Part shown: one piece after another, positions 1-8,260 of the stretch
Numbering within the stretch: the first letter of the stretch is position 1
Layout of the letters: every line of letters starts with the position of its first letter
Assembly: GCF_009674565.1 (NCBI RefSeq)
Contig: NZ_WKJL01000017.1
Span: 1 to 64,000, forward strand
Source: Duganella aquatilis
GTDB taxonomy: Bacteria; Pseudomonadota; Gammaproteobacteria; Burkholderiales; Burkholderiaceae_D
DNA length: 64,000 bases
Reading direction: 5' to 3'
Translations under genes and position numbers: made by a program
The notes under the pieces: generated by a model
Seen by the model: the letters and a program-made list of their open reading frames with translations, nothing else
The model's database searches: none
Told to the model about the DNA's origin: nothing

Positions 1-441
1 CGGCAGCGCCGGGTTGCCCGGTGTGGCGCCGCTGGCCGGCTTGCCCGGCACATAGACGGCGGCGCCTTGCGACGGCAGACTGGCGGCCGGCTCGCCGCCG
101 TCGGCGCCGCCTTCGCTGTAGAGCACGGTGGCGGCGCTGCCCGGCGGGCTGTTGCCGAGCTGGAAAGTGGGACGCGGTTGCGCGCTGAGCACGGTCAGCG
201 GCACGTCGCTGCCGACCTGGGTGTCGCCCGGCAGCATCATGCGCACGGTATTGTCGGCCACCTTGACCAGGTAGCTGCCGTCCTTCATTTTGGAGATGAC
301 CTCGGCGCTGACGGTCTGGCCGACGAGGTTCTGGAGCGCGCGCTGGAAGGCGGCCTGGCGGCCGTCGGCGACGGCGGCGCCGCCGCCAGCGCCATCAGCC
401 GGCGTGACCGGCGGCAGGGCGGCGTCCAGGCGCGGCATCAT
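1..441 (-). CDS. FliK-like flagellar hook-length control protein, N-terminal part (runs off the window)
   Basis: The minus strand is open from an ATG at 441 to the window edge, giving 147 residues with no stop. The start lies 14 bases after the fliT stop, so the gene looks like the last visible member of the fliD-fliS-fliT operon. The visible part has a Pro/Ala/Gly-rich beginning and then a beta-rich segment (around residues 38-75, with the short strings SAEVISK, GSYLVKVADN and MMLPGD). It ends in another Ala/Gly/Pro-rich linker. The FliK assignment rests on synteny and this composition; the diagnostic C-terminal FliK domain lies outside the window. It could be another flagellum-linked protein of unknown function. 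Confidence 0.5.
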   Translation of the reverse strand, partial: MMPRLDAALPPVTPADGAGGGAAVADGRQAAFQRALQNLVGQTVSAEVISKMKDGSYLVKVADNTVRMMLPGDTQVGSDVPLTVLSAQPRPTFQLGNSPPGSAATVLYSEGGADGGEPAASLPSQGAAVYVPGKPASGATPGNPALP

Positions 442-455
442 GGCGCGCGCCTGTT

Positions 456-785
456 TTAGACGCTACCGTAGGCGTTGACGACGCGCCGTTCCGTGCCGGT
501 GACGTTGATCAGCTTGGACAGCTGGGCCATCCACGGCATGGTCAGGTCGCGGATCTGGCGGTCGGCGTTGAGCATCTGGCGTATCAGTTCGATTTTCCGT
601 TCGCGGTCGGCGCCGCGCATCGGCTGCTGCGATTCCTGTTCGCGCAAGGCCTGCGCATGGGCGGCGCAGCGCTGCTCCAGCAGCACCAGGGTGTCCCAGT
701 CGCTGCGCGTGGCGGCCTGCACCATCTGTTCGGTCAGGTCGGCCATGGCAGCGTACACGGATAACACGTCTTGAATCGTCATCAT
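456..785 (-). CDS. fliT: Flagellar export chaperone FliT
   Basis: This is a 109-residue, mostly helical protein. In the known family, FliT binds the filament cap protein FliD in the cytosol before export, and in some bacteria it also modulates FlhDC. The N-terminal segment with YAAMADLTEQM, the regularly spaced Leu/Gln heptads, the small size and the position just after fliS match the family. The start is either of two adjacent ATGs (785 or 782); neither has a strong Shine-Dalgarno sequence. The gene begins 3 bases beyond the fliS stop, which suggests translational coupling. FliT sequences diverge strongly, so the call relies partly on gene order. Confidence 0.82.
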   Translation of the reverse strand: MMTIQDVLSVYAAMADLTEQMVQAATRSDWDTLVLLEQRCAAHAQALREQESQQPMRGADRERKIELIRQMLNADRQIRDLTMPWMAQLSKLINVTGTERRVVNAYGSV

Positions 786-788
786 AAA

Positions 789-1223
789 TCAGGCGCTCGC
801 GAGATTGGGTTGGGGGATGCCGCTGGCGGCAGGGGTGTCGGCGATCGCGTTCCAGGCGTCGCGCAACTCGGTCAGCAGGCGCTGCACTTCTTCGACAATG
901 CCGGGGTCGCTGTTGACGTTGGCCAGCAGCAGCCGGTTGCTCATGTATTCGTACAGCGCGTCCAGGCTTTCGGCGATTTCGCCGCCGGCCTTCTTGTCGA
1001 GCGCGGCGCGCAGGCCGCTGTCGATGATCATGATGGCGCGCGACAGCGACTTGCCCTTGAAGGCGATGTCGCCGTTCTTGATCCCGGTCAGCGCGTCATT
1101 CAGCGCCACCCGCGCGCCGTCGAACAGCATGACGATCAGCTTGTGGGGACTGGCCGCCAGCACACCGGTTTCAATGCCAACCTTGGCATAGGCGTTGACG
1201 CCAGTTTGTCGAGATCCGAACAT
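789..1223 (-). CDS. fliS: Flagellar export chaperone FliS
   Basis: This 144-residue protein binds the C-terminal end of flagellin in the cytosol, keeps it unpolymerised and delivers it to the export gate. The N-terminal pattern with AYAKVGIETGVLAASPHKLI, followed by VMLFDGA, is the classic FliS signature. Later helices carry YEYMSNRLLLAN, also typical. The length matches the usual 120-145 residues. An AAGGAGTT Shine-Dalgarno lies 8 bases before the ATG at 1223. The gene sits 30 bases after fliD and overlaps nothing, so it is probably co-transcribed with fliD and fliT. Confidence 0.96.
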   Translation of the reverse strand: MFGSRQTGVNAYAKVGIETGVLAASPHKLIVMLFDGARVALNDALTGIKNGDIAFKGKSLSRAIMIIDSGLRAALDKKAGGEIAESLDALYEYMSNRLLLANVNSDPGIVEEVQRLLTELRDAWNAIADTPAASGIPQPNLASA

Positions 1224-1253
1224 ACATTAACTCCTTATCAGTGCCGTGCGTGC

Positions 1254-3944
1254 TTAGCTGTTGGCGGAAATGGCGGCCAATTGCTGGGTCAGGAACGACT
1301 GCGTTGCATTCATGCTGGCGATCGAGGTGTCGAGCGCCGTGTATTGGGCGCGGTAGCGCGCCTCGATATCGGTCAGGCGGCTGGCGAAGCTGGCGCGCTG
1401 GTTGGCGACGTCGGTCACCGAGGCGCTTAGGCCCTTGGTGCGGCCGGCAATCGTGCCGCTGCTGCCGAGGTAGCCGGCCGACAGCGTGTTGAGCATGTAG
1501 GCGTAGCCCTGCGAGAAACCGAAGGTGCCGCGCGGGCCGGTGGTGTCGCCCTTGACGTTGAGCTTCAGGCCTTCGACCGGGGCGCCGGGCGCGCCGGTCA
1601 GCACCTGGCCCTTGCCGGTGGCGGTGTAGCCGCCGATGGTGCCGGCCACGTCGACGCCGTCGACCGAGGCGCCGGTGCCGAACACGGCCGAGACGTCGGT
1701 GCCGGTGGCGCTGCTGATCTTCAGGTTCGAGGTCGAGCCGTAGCTGGCCGATTGCAGCTTCAGCGAGCCGTCGTCGCCAAGCGTGGCGGTGACCGAGGCG
1801 CCGGCGTTGGAAAACGCGCTGACGCCGTTGATGGTCGACTGCAACAGCGTGGCCAGCTGGCTCGGGTTGTAGGTGCCGGCCGGCAGCGTGATGGTGGCGG
1901 TGTTGGCCAGCGTCGGCGGCGTGGTGTCGTTCAGCGTCACGGTCCAGGTGGTGTCCTGGGCGATGGTGGTCTCGGCCGGCAGCGTGGCATTGCCCTGCAG
2001 CGTGCCCTGGGTGGCCAGCTGGGTGATGTTGATGGCGTAGTTGCCGGCCTGGGTCTTGGCCGACGAGCTGCTGAAGGTGATGTCCGGATCGGTGCCGCGG
2101 CCGACCGCCGCGAACAGGCCGGCGATGTCGTTGAAGTTGCTGGTGATGGCTTTTTGCAGCTTGGCGTTGTCGACCGCCAGCGAGCCGTCCTTCTGGAACG
2201 AGACGCCGATCTGCGACAGATTGGTCAGGCTGGTGCTTTGCAGGCCGGAAATCGCGCTGCTGAGGGTGGCGCGCACCGACGATTGCAGGTTGCGCAGCGT
2301 GCTGTCGCCCAGCAGCGGGCCGGCGGTCTTGGTGTCGGCGTCGTAGGCGCCCAGCGCCGCCAGCTGGCTGTTGAGGTCGTTATACGCCTTGACGAAGGCG
2401 TTGACCGAGCTGGTCAGCGAGGAAGTGTCCTTGGCCACCGCCACCGTGGTGCTGCCGACCTTGAGCGCATTGAAGGTGACGCCGGCCACGGCGCCGCTGA
2501 TGCTGGTGCTGCCGCTGGTGACGGCGATGCCGTTGACGGTGGCTTGCGTATCGGCCGCGGCGGCCTTCTGGCTGAGGTTCTGGACGCCGCCGGGATCGTA
2601 GCCCAGCAGGCTGACCAGGGCCGGATCGGCCGGGTCGCCGCCGGAGCCGGCCAGCGTGATTTTCATGGTCGAGCTGGCGCCGGTGGCGCTGGAAGTCAGC
2701 ACCAGGTGGTTCGGCGTGGCGCCGGTGCCGGTGCTGCCGTCCGAGACGATCGAGGCGGTGACGCCGAAATTGCCCTTGTTGATGGCATCCATGATGCCCT
2801 GCAGGGAATTGTTGGTGCTGTCGATCACGATGTTGCCGGCGGTGCGGGTCGAGTCGGCGGTGAAGTCGGCGTTCAGGTAGGCGCCGCCGACGCCGGCGGT
2901 CAGGCCGGCCGCGGCCGGGTTGCTGCCGCCCACGGTGATCGGGCTGCCGTCGGCCGACACCAGCGTGATGGTGCCCACCGCGGTGACGCTGGAACCGATG
3001 TTGGCGCTGCTGCCGTCGTTGCCGATGCCGCCGGCCACCGTGCCGGTGACGGTTTCCGCCACCACCACGTTGCTGCCGTCGGCGTTGGAGAACTGCAGGT
3101 CGCCGTTGGCGGCGCTGCCGGTGAAGGTGATGTTGGCGTCCTTCAGCGCGCGCGAGACGGCGGTGTCGCCGCTCAGCGCGGCGTCCAGCGAGGCGGCGGT
3201 GACGCCGTCGCCGCCGGCCACGTTGGCGGCCTGGACCGCGATCTCGACCCCGCCCACCGACAGCGAATAGGTGCCGCCGCCGCTGGTGTCGACATTGCCG
3301 AAGCTGGCCGCGCCGGCGCCGCCGAACAGCGCGGCGTCGGTGGTGGCCGCGGTCGGCTTGGCCGAGACGCCGGTGGTGGTGGTCTTGTCGTTGATGGCGT
3401 CGGCCAGCGCGCGCGCGCTGCGGGTGGTGTTGTTGGTGGTGATGGTGGTGCCGTTGATGGTCACCGAGCCGGCCGTCAGGCCGCTGGTGCGCATGCTGTT
3501 GGCCAGCGCCGTGCCGTTGATGCCGAATTCGCTATTGCTGATGCTGCCCAGCGAGAAGCTGATGGTGGTCTTGGCGCCGGTGCCGATGGTGGCGGTGCTG
3601 CTCTTGTAGCCGCCCGAGGCCAGCGACTGCGCCTGCGCCAGCTGGCTGATATTGATCCGGTAGTTGCCGGCCAGGGCGTCGCTGGTGGTGCTGGCGGTGA
3701 CCACGGTGGGGTCGGCCGGCGTGTTGGTCAGCGACTGGAAGCTGGCGATCGAGGTCAGGCTGCTCAGGGAGCTCTGGAAATTGCCGAGCGCGCTGGACAT
3801 CGTGCCAAAGGCGGAAATCTGCGATTGGTAACTGGCCGTCTTTTTGTCGAAGTCCGTCAGTGGCGCGGACTCCACGGACATCAGCTTGCTGACGATGTCG
3901 TTGACGTTGAGGCCGGAACCGATGCCGGGAGTTGAGATGCCCAC
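1254..3944 (-). CDS. fliD: Flagellar hook-associated protein 2 / filament cap FliD, unusually long
   Basis: FliD forms the cap at the distal end of the filament and promotes flagellin polymerisation. The N-terminus (GISTPGIGSGLNVNDIVSKL) is the standard FliD_N signature, and the C-terminal 100 residues (SVRATLSSAISGL earlier, then RLTDIEARYRAQYTALD near the end) match FliD_C. The start is GTG at 3944, preceded by AGGAG at 7-base spacing; no better ATG exists. At 896 residues it is nearly twice the usual 450-500. The extra length is Gly/Thr/Ser/Ala-rich, and a FliD_N-like strand (NYRINISQLAQAQSL near residue 100) is echoed near residue 645 (NYAINITQLATQGTL). It heads the fliD-fliS-fliT operon behind a sigma-28 type promoter. 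Confidence 0.95.
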   Translation of the reverse strand: MGISTPGIGSGLNVNDIVSKLMSVESAPLTDFDKKTASYQSQISAFGTMSSALGNFQSSLSSLTSIASFQSLTNTPADPTVVTASTTSDALAGNYRINISQLAQAQSLASGGYKSSTATIGTGAKTTISFSLGSISNSEFGINGTALANSMRTSGLTAGSVTINGTTITTNNTTRSARALADAINDKTTTTGVSAKPTAATTDAALFGGAGAASFGNVDTSGGGTYSLSVGGVEIAVQAANVAGGDGVTAASLDAALSGDTAVSRALKDANITFTGSAANGDLQFSNADGSNVVVAETVTGTVAGGIGNDGSSANIGSSVTAVGTITLVSADGSPITVGGSNPAAAGLTAGVGGAYLNADFTADSTRTAGNIVIDSTNNSLQGIMDAINKGNFGVTASIVSDGSTGTGATPNHLVLTSSATGASSTMKITLAGSGGDPADPALVSLLGYDPGGVQNLSQKAAAADTQATVNGIAVTSGSTSISGAVAGVTFNALKVGSTTVAVAKDTSSLTSSVNAFVKAYNDLNSQLAALGAYDADTKTAGPLLGDSTLRNLQSSVRATLSSAISGLQSTSLTNLSQIGVSFQKDGSLAVDNAKLQKAITSNFNDIAGLFAAVGRGTDPDITFSSSSAKTQAGNYAINITQLATQGTLQGNATLPAETTIAQDTTWTVTLNDTTPPTLANTATITLPAGTYNPSQLATLLQSTINGVSAFSNAGASVTATLGDDGSLKLQSASYGSTSNLKISSATGTDVSAVFGTGASVDGVDVAGTIGGYTATGKGQVLTGAPGAPVEGLKLNVKGDTTGPRGTFGFSQGYAYMLNTLSAGYLGSSGTIAGRTKGLSASVTDVANQRASFASRLTDIEARYRAQYTALDTSIASMNATQSFLTQQLAAISANS

Positions 3945-3978
3945 GTTGCGCTCCTAAGTAAAGCAATAATATAAGCTG

Positions 3979-4005
3979 ATATCGGCAAAATCAAACCGGA
4001 CTTGA
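3979..4005 (-). promoter_or_regulatory. Sigma-28 (FliA) type promoter of fliD
   Basis: On the minus strand TCAAGTCC and GCCGATAT are separated by exactly 11 bases. This closely matches the known FliA pattern TAAAGTTT-N11-GCCGATAA. The -10 element ends about 34 bases before the fliD GTG, leaving room for the AGGAG ribosome site. This predicts class-3 (late) expression of fliD-fliS-fliT. Confidence 0.8.
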
Positions 4006-4124
4006 GAGGGGGAAATACCGGCTTGTTTCAGAATAGCTGTCAAAGCGGGTAAAACCAGCGGTCGGCAAGGCCGGCGCCGGGCGCGGAACAGGCTGGCGCT
4101 CCAGAACAGGATGCCACAGATGAG

Positions 4125-4156
4125 AAAAAAGCGGCGCGCGCCGGGCGCGCACCGCT
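4125..4156 (-). terminator. Intrinsic terminator after flaG
   Basis: A 12-bp GC-rich stem (4130-4141 with 4145-4156, one G-T wobble, 3-base loop) begins directly behind the flaG stop. It is followed on the minus strand by six T residues. This is a textbook rho-independent terminator separating flaG from fliD. Confidence 0.85.
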
Positions 4157-4552
4157 TCAGGCGGTCTGATCGATCAACAGACCGGTGGTGGTGCCCTTGC
4201 TTTCCTGCTGGTCCAGGGCCTTGGCGATGGCCAGCGCTTCCTTGGTCGGGAACTGGCGCACGACTTCCTTGGTGTTCTGGTCGATCACCTTGACCACCGT
4301 GCGCTTGGTGTCCTGGTCCACCGAAAACTCCAGGTTGTTGGCTTGCGCCTGCGGCGTTTTGTTCAGCTTGGAAAGCGCATCGTTGACTTGCTCCTCGCTG
4401 GGCAGGGCCTCGGGCGCTTTGACCGCTTTGGCGGTCTCGACGGGTGCGGCCGGTGCGCGGGCGGCAGCTTGCGTGGTGACGCCTTCGCCGCTGGCCGCGC
4501 TGCGGTCCACCGGACGGGCCGAACCGGCGCTGCCTATAGTGTCGATAGTCAT
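4157..4552 (-). CDS. flaG: Flagellar protein FlaG
   Basis: This 131-residue protein belongs to the FlaG family, which influences filament length and flagellar function; its exact biochemical role is unsettled. The first 70 residues are a disordered Ala/Pro/Glu-rich region. The conserved part is at the C-terminus (residues about 75-125), with NNLEFSVDQDTKRTVVKVID followed by VVRQFPTKEAL. I chose ATG 4552 because an AAAGGAAC ribosome site sits just upstream; the open frame extends 11 codons further. It lies between fliC and fliD and is bounded on both sides by intrinsic terminators, so it may have its own promoter or depend on read-through from fliC. Confidence 0.93.
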   Translation of the reverse strand: MTIDTIGSAGSARPVDRSAASGEGVTTQAAARAPAAPVETAKAVKAPEALPSEEQVNDALSKLNKTPQAQANNLEFSVDQDTKRTVVKVIDQNTKEVVRQFPTKEALAIAKALDQQESKGTTTGLLIDQTA

Positions 4553-4567
4553 GATTGTTCCTTTGTG

Positions 4568-4600
4568 AAAAATCCCCGGCTGCATAAATCAGCCGGGGAT
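4568..4600 (-). terminator. Intrinsic terminator after fliC
   Basis: An 11-bp perfect stem (4572-4582 with 4590-4600, loop CATAAAT) lies 43 bases past the fliC stop. On the minus strand it is followed by TTTT. The flaG ribosome site starts right behind it, so partial read-through could feed flaG. Confidence 0.8.
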
Positions 4601-4643
4601 CCAGGTCAGAGCGACCTTTTGCGGGTCAGCTCTGCGCCGGATT

Positions 4644-6218
4644 TTAACGCAGCAGGGACAGCACGCCGTTCGGCAGCGAGTTGGCTTGCGCCAGCATCGC
4701 CGTACCAGCTTGTTGCAGGATCTGGCCGCGGGTCATGTTGGCCGTTTCCGCCGCGAAGTCGGTATCCTGGATACGGCTACGGGAAGCAGACAAGTTTTCC
4801 GTGGTCGTGTTCAGGTTCGAGATGGTCGAGGTGAAGCGGTTCTGGATCGCACCCAGCGATGCACGGTTGGCGTCGATCTGGCTCAGCGCCGCGTCGATGG
4901 TTTTCAGAGCCGCGTTCGAGCCGTCCACGGTGCTGACGTCGATCTTGGCCACCGATTGCAGCTGCGAACCGGCTGCGCTGTTGGCCACGATGCCGGTGCC
5001 GGCGCCCGAGTTGATCGAGAAGCCGCTGGCCGACGAGAAGTCCAGGTGGCCGCCGACGGTGACGACGTTGACGCCGGCGGTGGTCGGCGCCTGGCCGGCG
5101 CCGATCGAGATGCTGCTGTCGCCTGGCACGGCGGCAGTGGTGCCGGCGGCTGGCTTGTCGGCGCCGGCCATGGTCACCAGGGCCATCATGTCGTCGCTGG
5201 CGGTGTTGGTGTTGGCGATCTGGATGTCCGAACCCGAGCTGTTGCTCAGCTTGATCGTCTTATTGCCCGACTGGTCCAGCTGGATCGAGGCGCTGACGCC
5301 GGTGGTGCCGACCTGGGCGTTGATCGCCTGGGCCAGACCCGACAGGTCGCCGTTTTTCACTTGCGCCGAAATCGTCACCGGGTTGGTGTCGGTGGTGTTG
5401 GAGTTGTCGCCGCGCAGCTGGAACTGTACCGAACCGTCTTTGCTGGCGGCAAAGGCGGCGGTGAAGCCCAGGGTGGCGCTGGTGGTGGCGGTGGCGGTGA
5501 CGCCGCTCTGGCCGCTCAGGGCGTTGACGCTGGCAGCGATGTCCTTGGCGCTGGCGTGGTCGGCCACGCTGACATTGGTGGTGGTGCCGTTGCCCGAGGT
5601 GATGGCCAGGGTTTGCGCGGCAGCGCTGTTGTTGTTCCAGGTGGCGGCGGCCACCGTCGAGGACAGCTGGCCGGTCTGGTCGCCATACACGGCCGACAGG
5701 GTGTTGTTGCCGATGTCGGTGGCTTTGGCGGACTGGATGCCGATGTTGATGGTCTGGCCCGAGTTGGCGCCGACCTGGAACTGGGCCGAGGTCAGCGAAC
5801 CGTCCAGCACGTTCTGGCCGTTGAACTGGGTGGTGTTGGCGACGCGGTCCAGCTCTTGCGACAGCGAGGCGACCTCGCCCTGGATCGACTGGCGGTCCGA
5901 TGCCGAGTTGGTGCCGTTGGCGGACTGGACGGCCAGTTCGCGGATACGTTGCAGCAGGTCGCCGGCGGTGCTCAAGCCACCCTCGGCCGTTTGCGCCAGC
6001 GAGATGCCGTCGTTGGCGTTACGCGCTGCCGTGGTATTGCCGCGAATCTGCGCGCTGAAACGGTCGGAAATGGCCAGACCGGCAGCGTCGTCCTTGGCGC
6101 TGTTGATACGCAGACCCGACGACAGACGTTGCAGCGAGGTCTGCAGGCTGGCTTGCGACGACGACAGGTTGCGTTGCGAGTTCAGCGATGCAATATTGGT
6201 GTTGATGACTTGTGCCAT
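4644..6218 (-). CDS. fliC: Flagellin FliC
   Basis: This is the main filament subunit, exported by the flagellar type III apparatus. It has 524 residues. The N-terminal D0/D1 region begins MAQVINTNIASLNSQRNL and includes RLSSGLRINSAKDDAAGLAI. The C-terminal D1/D0 region includes AETANMTRGQILQQAGTAML and ends LPNGVLSLLR, both classic. The central region (residues about 175-420) is Thr/Ser/Ala/Gly-rich and variable, forming the surface-exposed domains. I chose ATG 6218, with GGAGAA at 6-base spacing; the open frame extends 26 codons upstream, but those do not resemble flagellin. FliS, its chaperone, is encoded downstream. It is monocistronic, between a sigma-28 promoter and a terminator. Confidence 0.98.
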   Translation of the reverse strand: MAQVINTNIASLNSQRNLSSSQASLQTSLQRLSSGLRINSAKDDAAGLAISDRFSAQIRGNTTAARNANDGISLAQTAEGGLSTAGDLLQRIRELAVQSANGTNSASDRQSIQGEVASLSQELDRVANTTQFNGQNVLDGSLTSAQFQVGANSGQTINIGIQSAKATDIGNNTLSAVYGDQTGQLSSTVAAATWNNNSAAAQTLAITSGNGTTTNVSVADHASAKDIAASVNALSGQSGVTATATTSATLGFTAAFAASKDGSVQFQLRGDNSNTTDTNPVTISAQVKNGDLSGLAQAINAQVGTTGVSASIQLDQSGNKTIKLSNSSGSDIQIANTNTASDDMMALVTMAGADKPAAGTTAAVPGDSSISIGAGQAPTTAGVNVVTVGGHLDFSSASGFSINSGAGTGIVANSAAGSQLQSVAKIDVSTVDGSNAALKTIDAALSQIDANRASLGAIQNRFTSTISNLNTTTENLSASRSRIQDTDFAAETANMTRGQILQQAGTAMLAQANSLPNGVLSLLR

Positions 6219-6316
6219 GGTAATTCTCCAAACTGGTGCTTCATTGTGGGCTGAGTGCCTCGTGTCCCTTTGGTGTGTCTCCGTGTTCCGAGACAATCAC
6301 ACCGCAGTTATTGCTG

Positions 6317-6343
6317 GTAACGGGTTCCCGTGTGGAAAGTTTA
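6317..6343 (-). promoter_or_regulatory. Possible second, weaker sigma-28 like element in front of fliC
   Basis: The minus strand shows TAAACTTT, 11 bases, then CCCGTTAC, 76 bases closer to fliC than the main promoter. Both elements are preceded by CCC. The -35 differs at one position and the -10 is a weaker match, so this may be a decayed duplicate. Confidence 0.35.
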
Positions 6344-6392
6344 GGGAGAAAATTTTCACCAGGCAGGCTAAAGTTCGTCCCGCATGAGCGTC

Positions 6393-6419
6393 TAAACGAC
6401 GCTGGCGATCGAAACTTTA
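6393..6419 (-). promoter_or_regulatory. Sigma-28 type promoter of fliC (upstream copy)
   Basis: The minus strand carries TAAAGTTT, an 11-base spacer and GTCGTTTA. The -35 element is a perfect match to the FliA consensus and the -10 element is close to GCCGATAA. It would give a leader of about 165 bases before the fliC ATG. Confidence 0.75.
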
Positions 6420-6444
6420 GGGCAAAAAATAATTTATTTCGGCC

Positions 6445-6474
6445 AAAAAAAATGCCCGGCGCAGGGGCCGGGCA
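6445..6474 (-). terminator. Intrinsic terminator after the diguanylate cyclase gene
   Basis: A perfect 8-bp stem TGCCCGGC/GCCGGGCA (6453-6460 with 6467-6474) is followed on the minus strand by eight T residues. It lies 24 bases behind the cyclase stop codon and insulates the fliC promoter region. Confidence 0.88.
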
Positions 6475-6498
6475 GGGGAGGGCGGGGTAAAAGCTTTC

Positions 6499-8094
6499 TT
6501 AATCGGCAACCACGACGCGGTTTTTGCCGGTTTGCTTGGCGGTGTACATGGCCTTGTCGGCCCGTTTGACCAGCTCGGTCTGCTCCTCGTTCGGGCGGCG
6601 CAGGGCGACGCCGGCCGAGAAGGTGATCAAGACCTTCTCGTTATCGTGCAGGAAGAAGTGCTTGGTCAGCTCGCGCTGCAGCCGGGTCATCGTGCTGGCG
6701 GCCGCCTCGACCGTGGTTTCCGGCATCAGGATCAGGAATTCCTCGCCGCCGAAGCGGGCGATCACGTCCATCGAGCGCAGCGTGTCCTTGACGATTTTCA
6801 CCAGGTGCTTGAGCGCGGCGTCGCCGGCGATGTGGCCGTAGGTGTCGTTGAGCTTCTTGAAATCGTCCAGGTCCAGCACGGCGATGCACAGCGGCGTGCC
6901 GCGGCGGTCGGAGCGCGCGGTTTCGCGCTCGAACACGTCGTCCAGGCCGCGGCGGTTGAGACTGCCGGTCAGCTGGTCTTCGCGCACCAGTTCGCTCAAG
7001 TGCTGCAGCTTGGCTTCCAGCGTGTGGATGCGCGCCTCGGCGTCCTGCACTTCCTGCTTGGCCAGCATCATCTTGTCGCGCGCCTTGAGCGCCTCGGTCT
7101 GGACGATGCGGGTTTCCTTCAGCACCTCGTCGAGGATGCTGTTGAGTTCGGCGATATTGTCGGCCTTGCTGATCTTGTCGGAATAGCCGCCGATCTTCTC
7201 GTGGAAGTCGCCGGTCGAGGCCGCAACCTGGCTGAGGCGGTCGATAAAGGTCATCATCATGTTCTTGACGGTGAGCTTGACGTCCGACAGGCTGTGCTTG
7301 AGCTGGCCCTGCTTGTAAATGACTTCCTTCAGGCTGCGGGTGGCTTCCTCCAGCGCGCGCACGTCGAGCGGGCCGGCGATCAGGTTCTGCACCGCCTCGA
7401 TCTGGCCGCGCAGCCAGCTGTCGTCGTCGAGCAGCTCGCTGACGTTTTCCAGCAGCAGGCGGAACAGGCGCAGCAGCAGTTCCTGCTGTTCGCCGCTGTC
7501 GCCGCCGCGCACCTCGATCTGGTAGCACAGCTGTTTCAGGCGCACGGCGATTTCCGCCAGCGCCTCTTCGCTGTGCGCCACCTTGGTGGCCGCGCCCAGC
7601 GATTCGGCCTCGGCCGCCAGCACCGGCGCGCCGGCCAGCAGCGAGGCCACGGCGAAGGTCAGGGTGCGCGCCAGCAGGTCGCGCAGGCTGCGCGACTGTT
7701 CGCTTTCCTCGCCCGGCACGCCGGCCACTTCGATGCCTTTTTTGGCGGCCACAAAGTGCTTGTCGACCAGCTGCGACAGCGCGCGCGCATAGCCTTCCCA
7801 GTCGCGGCTCTTGACGGCGCGGTTGAAGCGGCGGCCAAAGTCGCCGAGGTCGCCGCTGGCGTCGGTCAGCCGGGTGGCGAACTGGCTCAGCACCGATTCC
7901 GGTCCGGGATCGGCGCTGCCCAGCGGCGCCGCCGGCGCGGCGGGCGCCGGCTCGGGCGCGATGCCGGCAATTTCGTTGTAAATCTCGCGATAGGCTTCCG
8001 GTGTCGGCGCGATGCGGCGCACCGCCAGGCGGCGGAAGGCCTCGCGGGCGATGTCGGCCGGATTCTGCTCGGGCGTGGTGGGTTTGCTGGACAT
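6499..8094 (-). CDS. GGDEF-domain diguanylate cyclase, cytoplasmic
   Basis: This protein is predicted to make cyclic di-GMP from two GTP. It is 531 residues from ATG 8094 (the frame extends 14 codons further to ATG 8136, without a clear ribosome site). The N-terminal ~360 residues are helical, unassigned sensory or oligomerisation sequence without membrane segments. Residues about 315-365 look like a coiled coil (TLEAKLQHLSELV) leading into the catalytic domain. The active-site loop is GGEEF at about 449-453. RSMD lies five residues before it, so the allosteric inhibitory I-site is intact. Its position between flagellar genes and a two-component pair suggests a role in the motile-sessile switch, but that is inference. 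Confidence 0.92.
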   Translation of the reverse strand: MSSKPTTPEQNPADIAREAFRRLAVRRIAPTPEAYREIYNEIAGIAPEPAPAAPAAPLGSADPGPESVLSQFATRLTDASGDLGDFGRRFNRAVKSRDWEGYARALSQLVDKHFVAAKKGIEVAGVPGEESEQSRSLRDLLARTLTFAVASLLAGAPVLAAEAESLGAATKVAHSEEALAEIAVRLKQLCYQIEVRGGDSGEQQELLLRLFRLLLENVSELLDDDSWLRGQIEAVQNLIAGPLDVRALEEATRSLKEVIYKQGQLKHSLSDVKLTVKNMMMTFIDRLSQVAASTGDFHEKIGGYSDKISKADNIAELNSILDEVLKETRIVQTEALKARDKMMLAKQEVQDAEARIHTLEAKLQHLSELVREDQLTGSLNRRGLDDVFERETARSDRRGTPLCIAVLDLDDFKKLNDTYGHIAGDAALKHLVKIVKDTLRSMDVIARFGGEEFLILMPETTVEAAASTMTRLQRELTKHFFLHDNEKVLITFSAGVALRRPNEEQTELVKRADKAMYTAKQTGKNRVVVAD

Positions 8095-8260
8095 GATGAC
8101 GCGCTTACCTCTGTAGGGAGTACCAATTACCGCCATGATAAGCGCGCCGACCGGCCGGCATTGCCCCGATAAGGGGCGGGAAGGTGGCTTTCATCAAAGC
8201 ATTAACCATTTTGCTTTCAGCAATAACAGATTCGCTGACGTATTGCTATCTTACCCGCGC

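Noticed and set aside
1752..3935. A 727-codon open frame on the plus strand opposite fliD
   Set aside because: It is an antisense shadow of fliD in high-GC DNA: its composition is Gly/Ala/Arg/Val repeats with no domain, and it has no ribosome site.
4681..6387. Long plus-strand frames opposite fliC (568 and 522 codons)
   Set aside because: Both are mirror frames of the flagellin gene, biased to Arg/Val/Ala, without recognisable motifs.
6369..6395. A sigma-28-like TAAAGTTC element on the plus strand near fliC
   Set aside because: The -10 half is a poor match and the only gene to the right is on the opposite strand.
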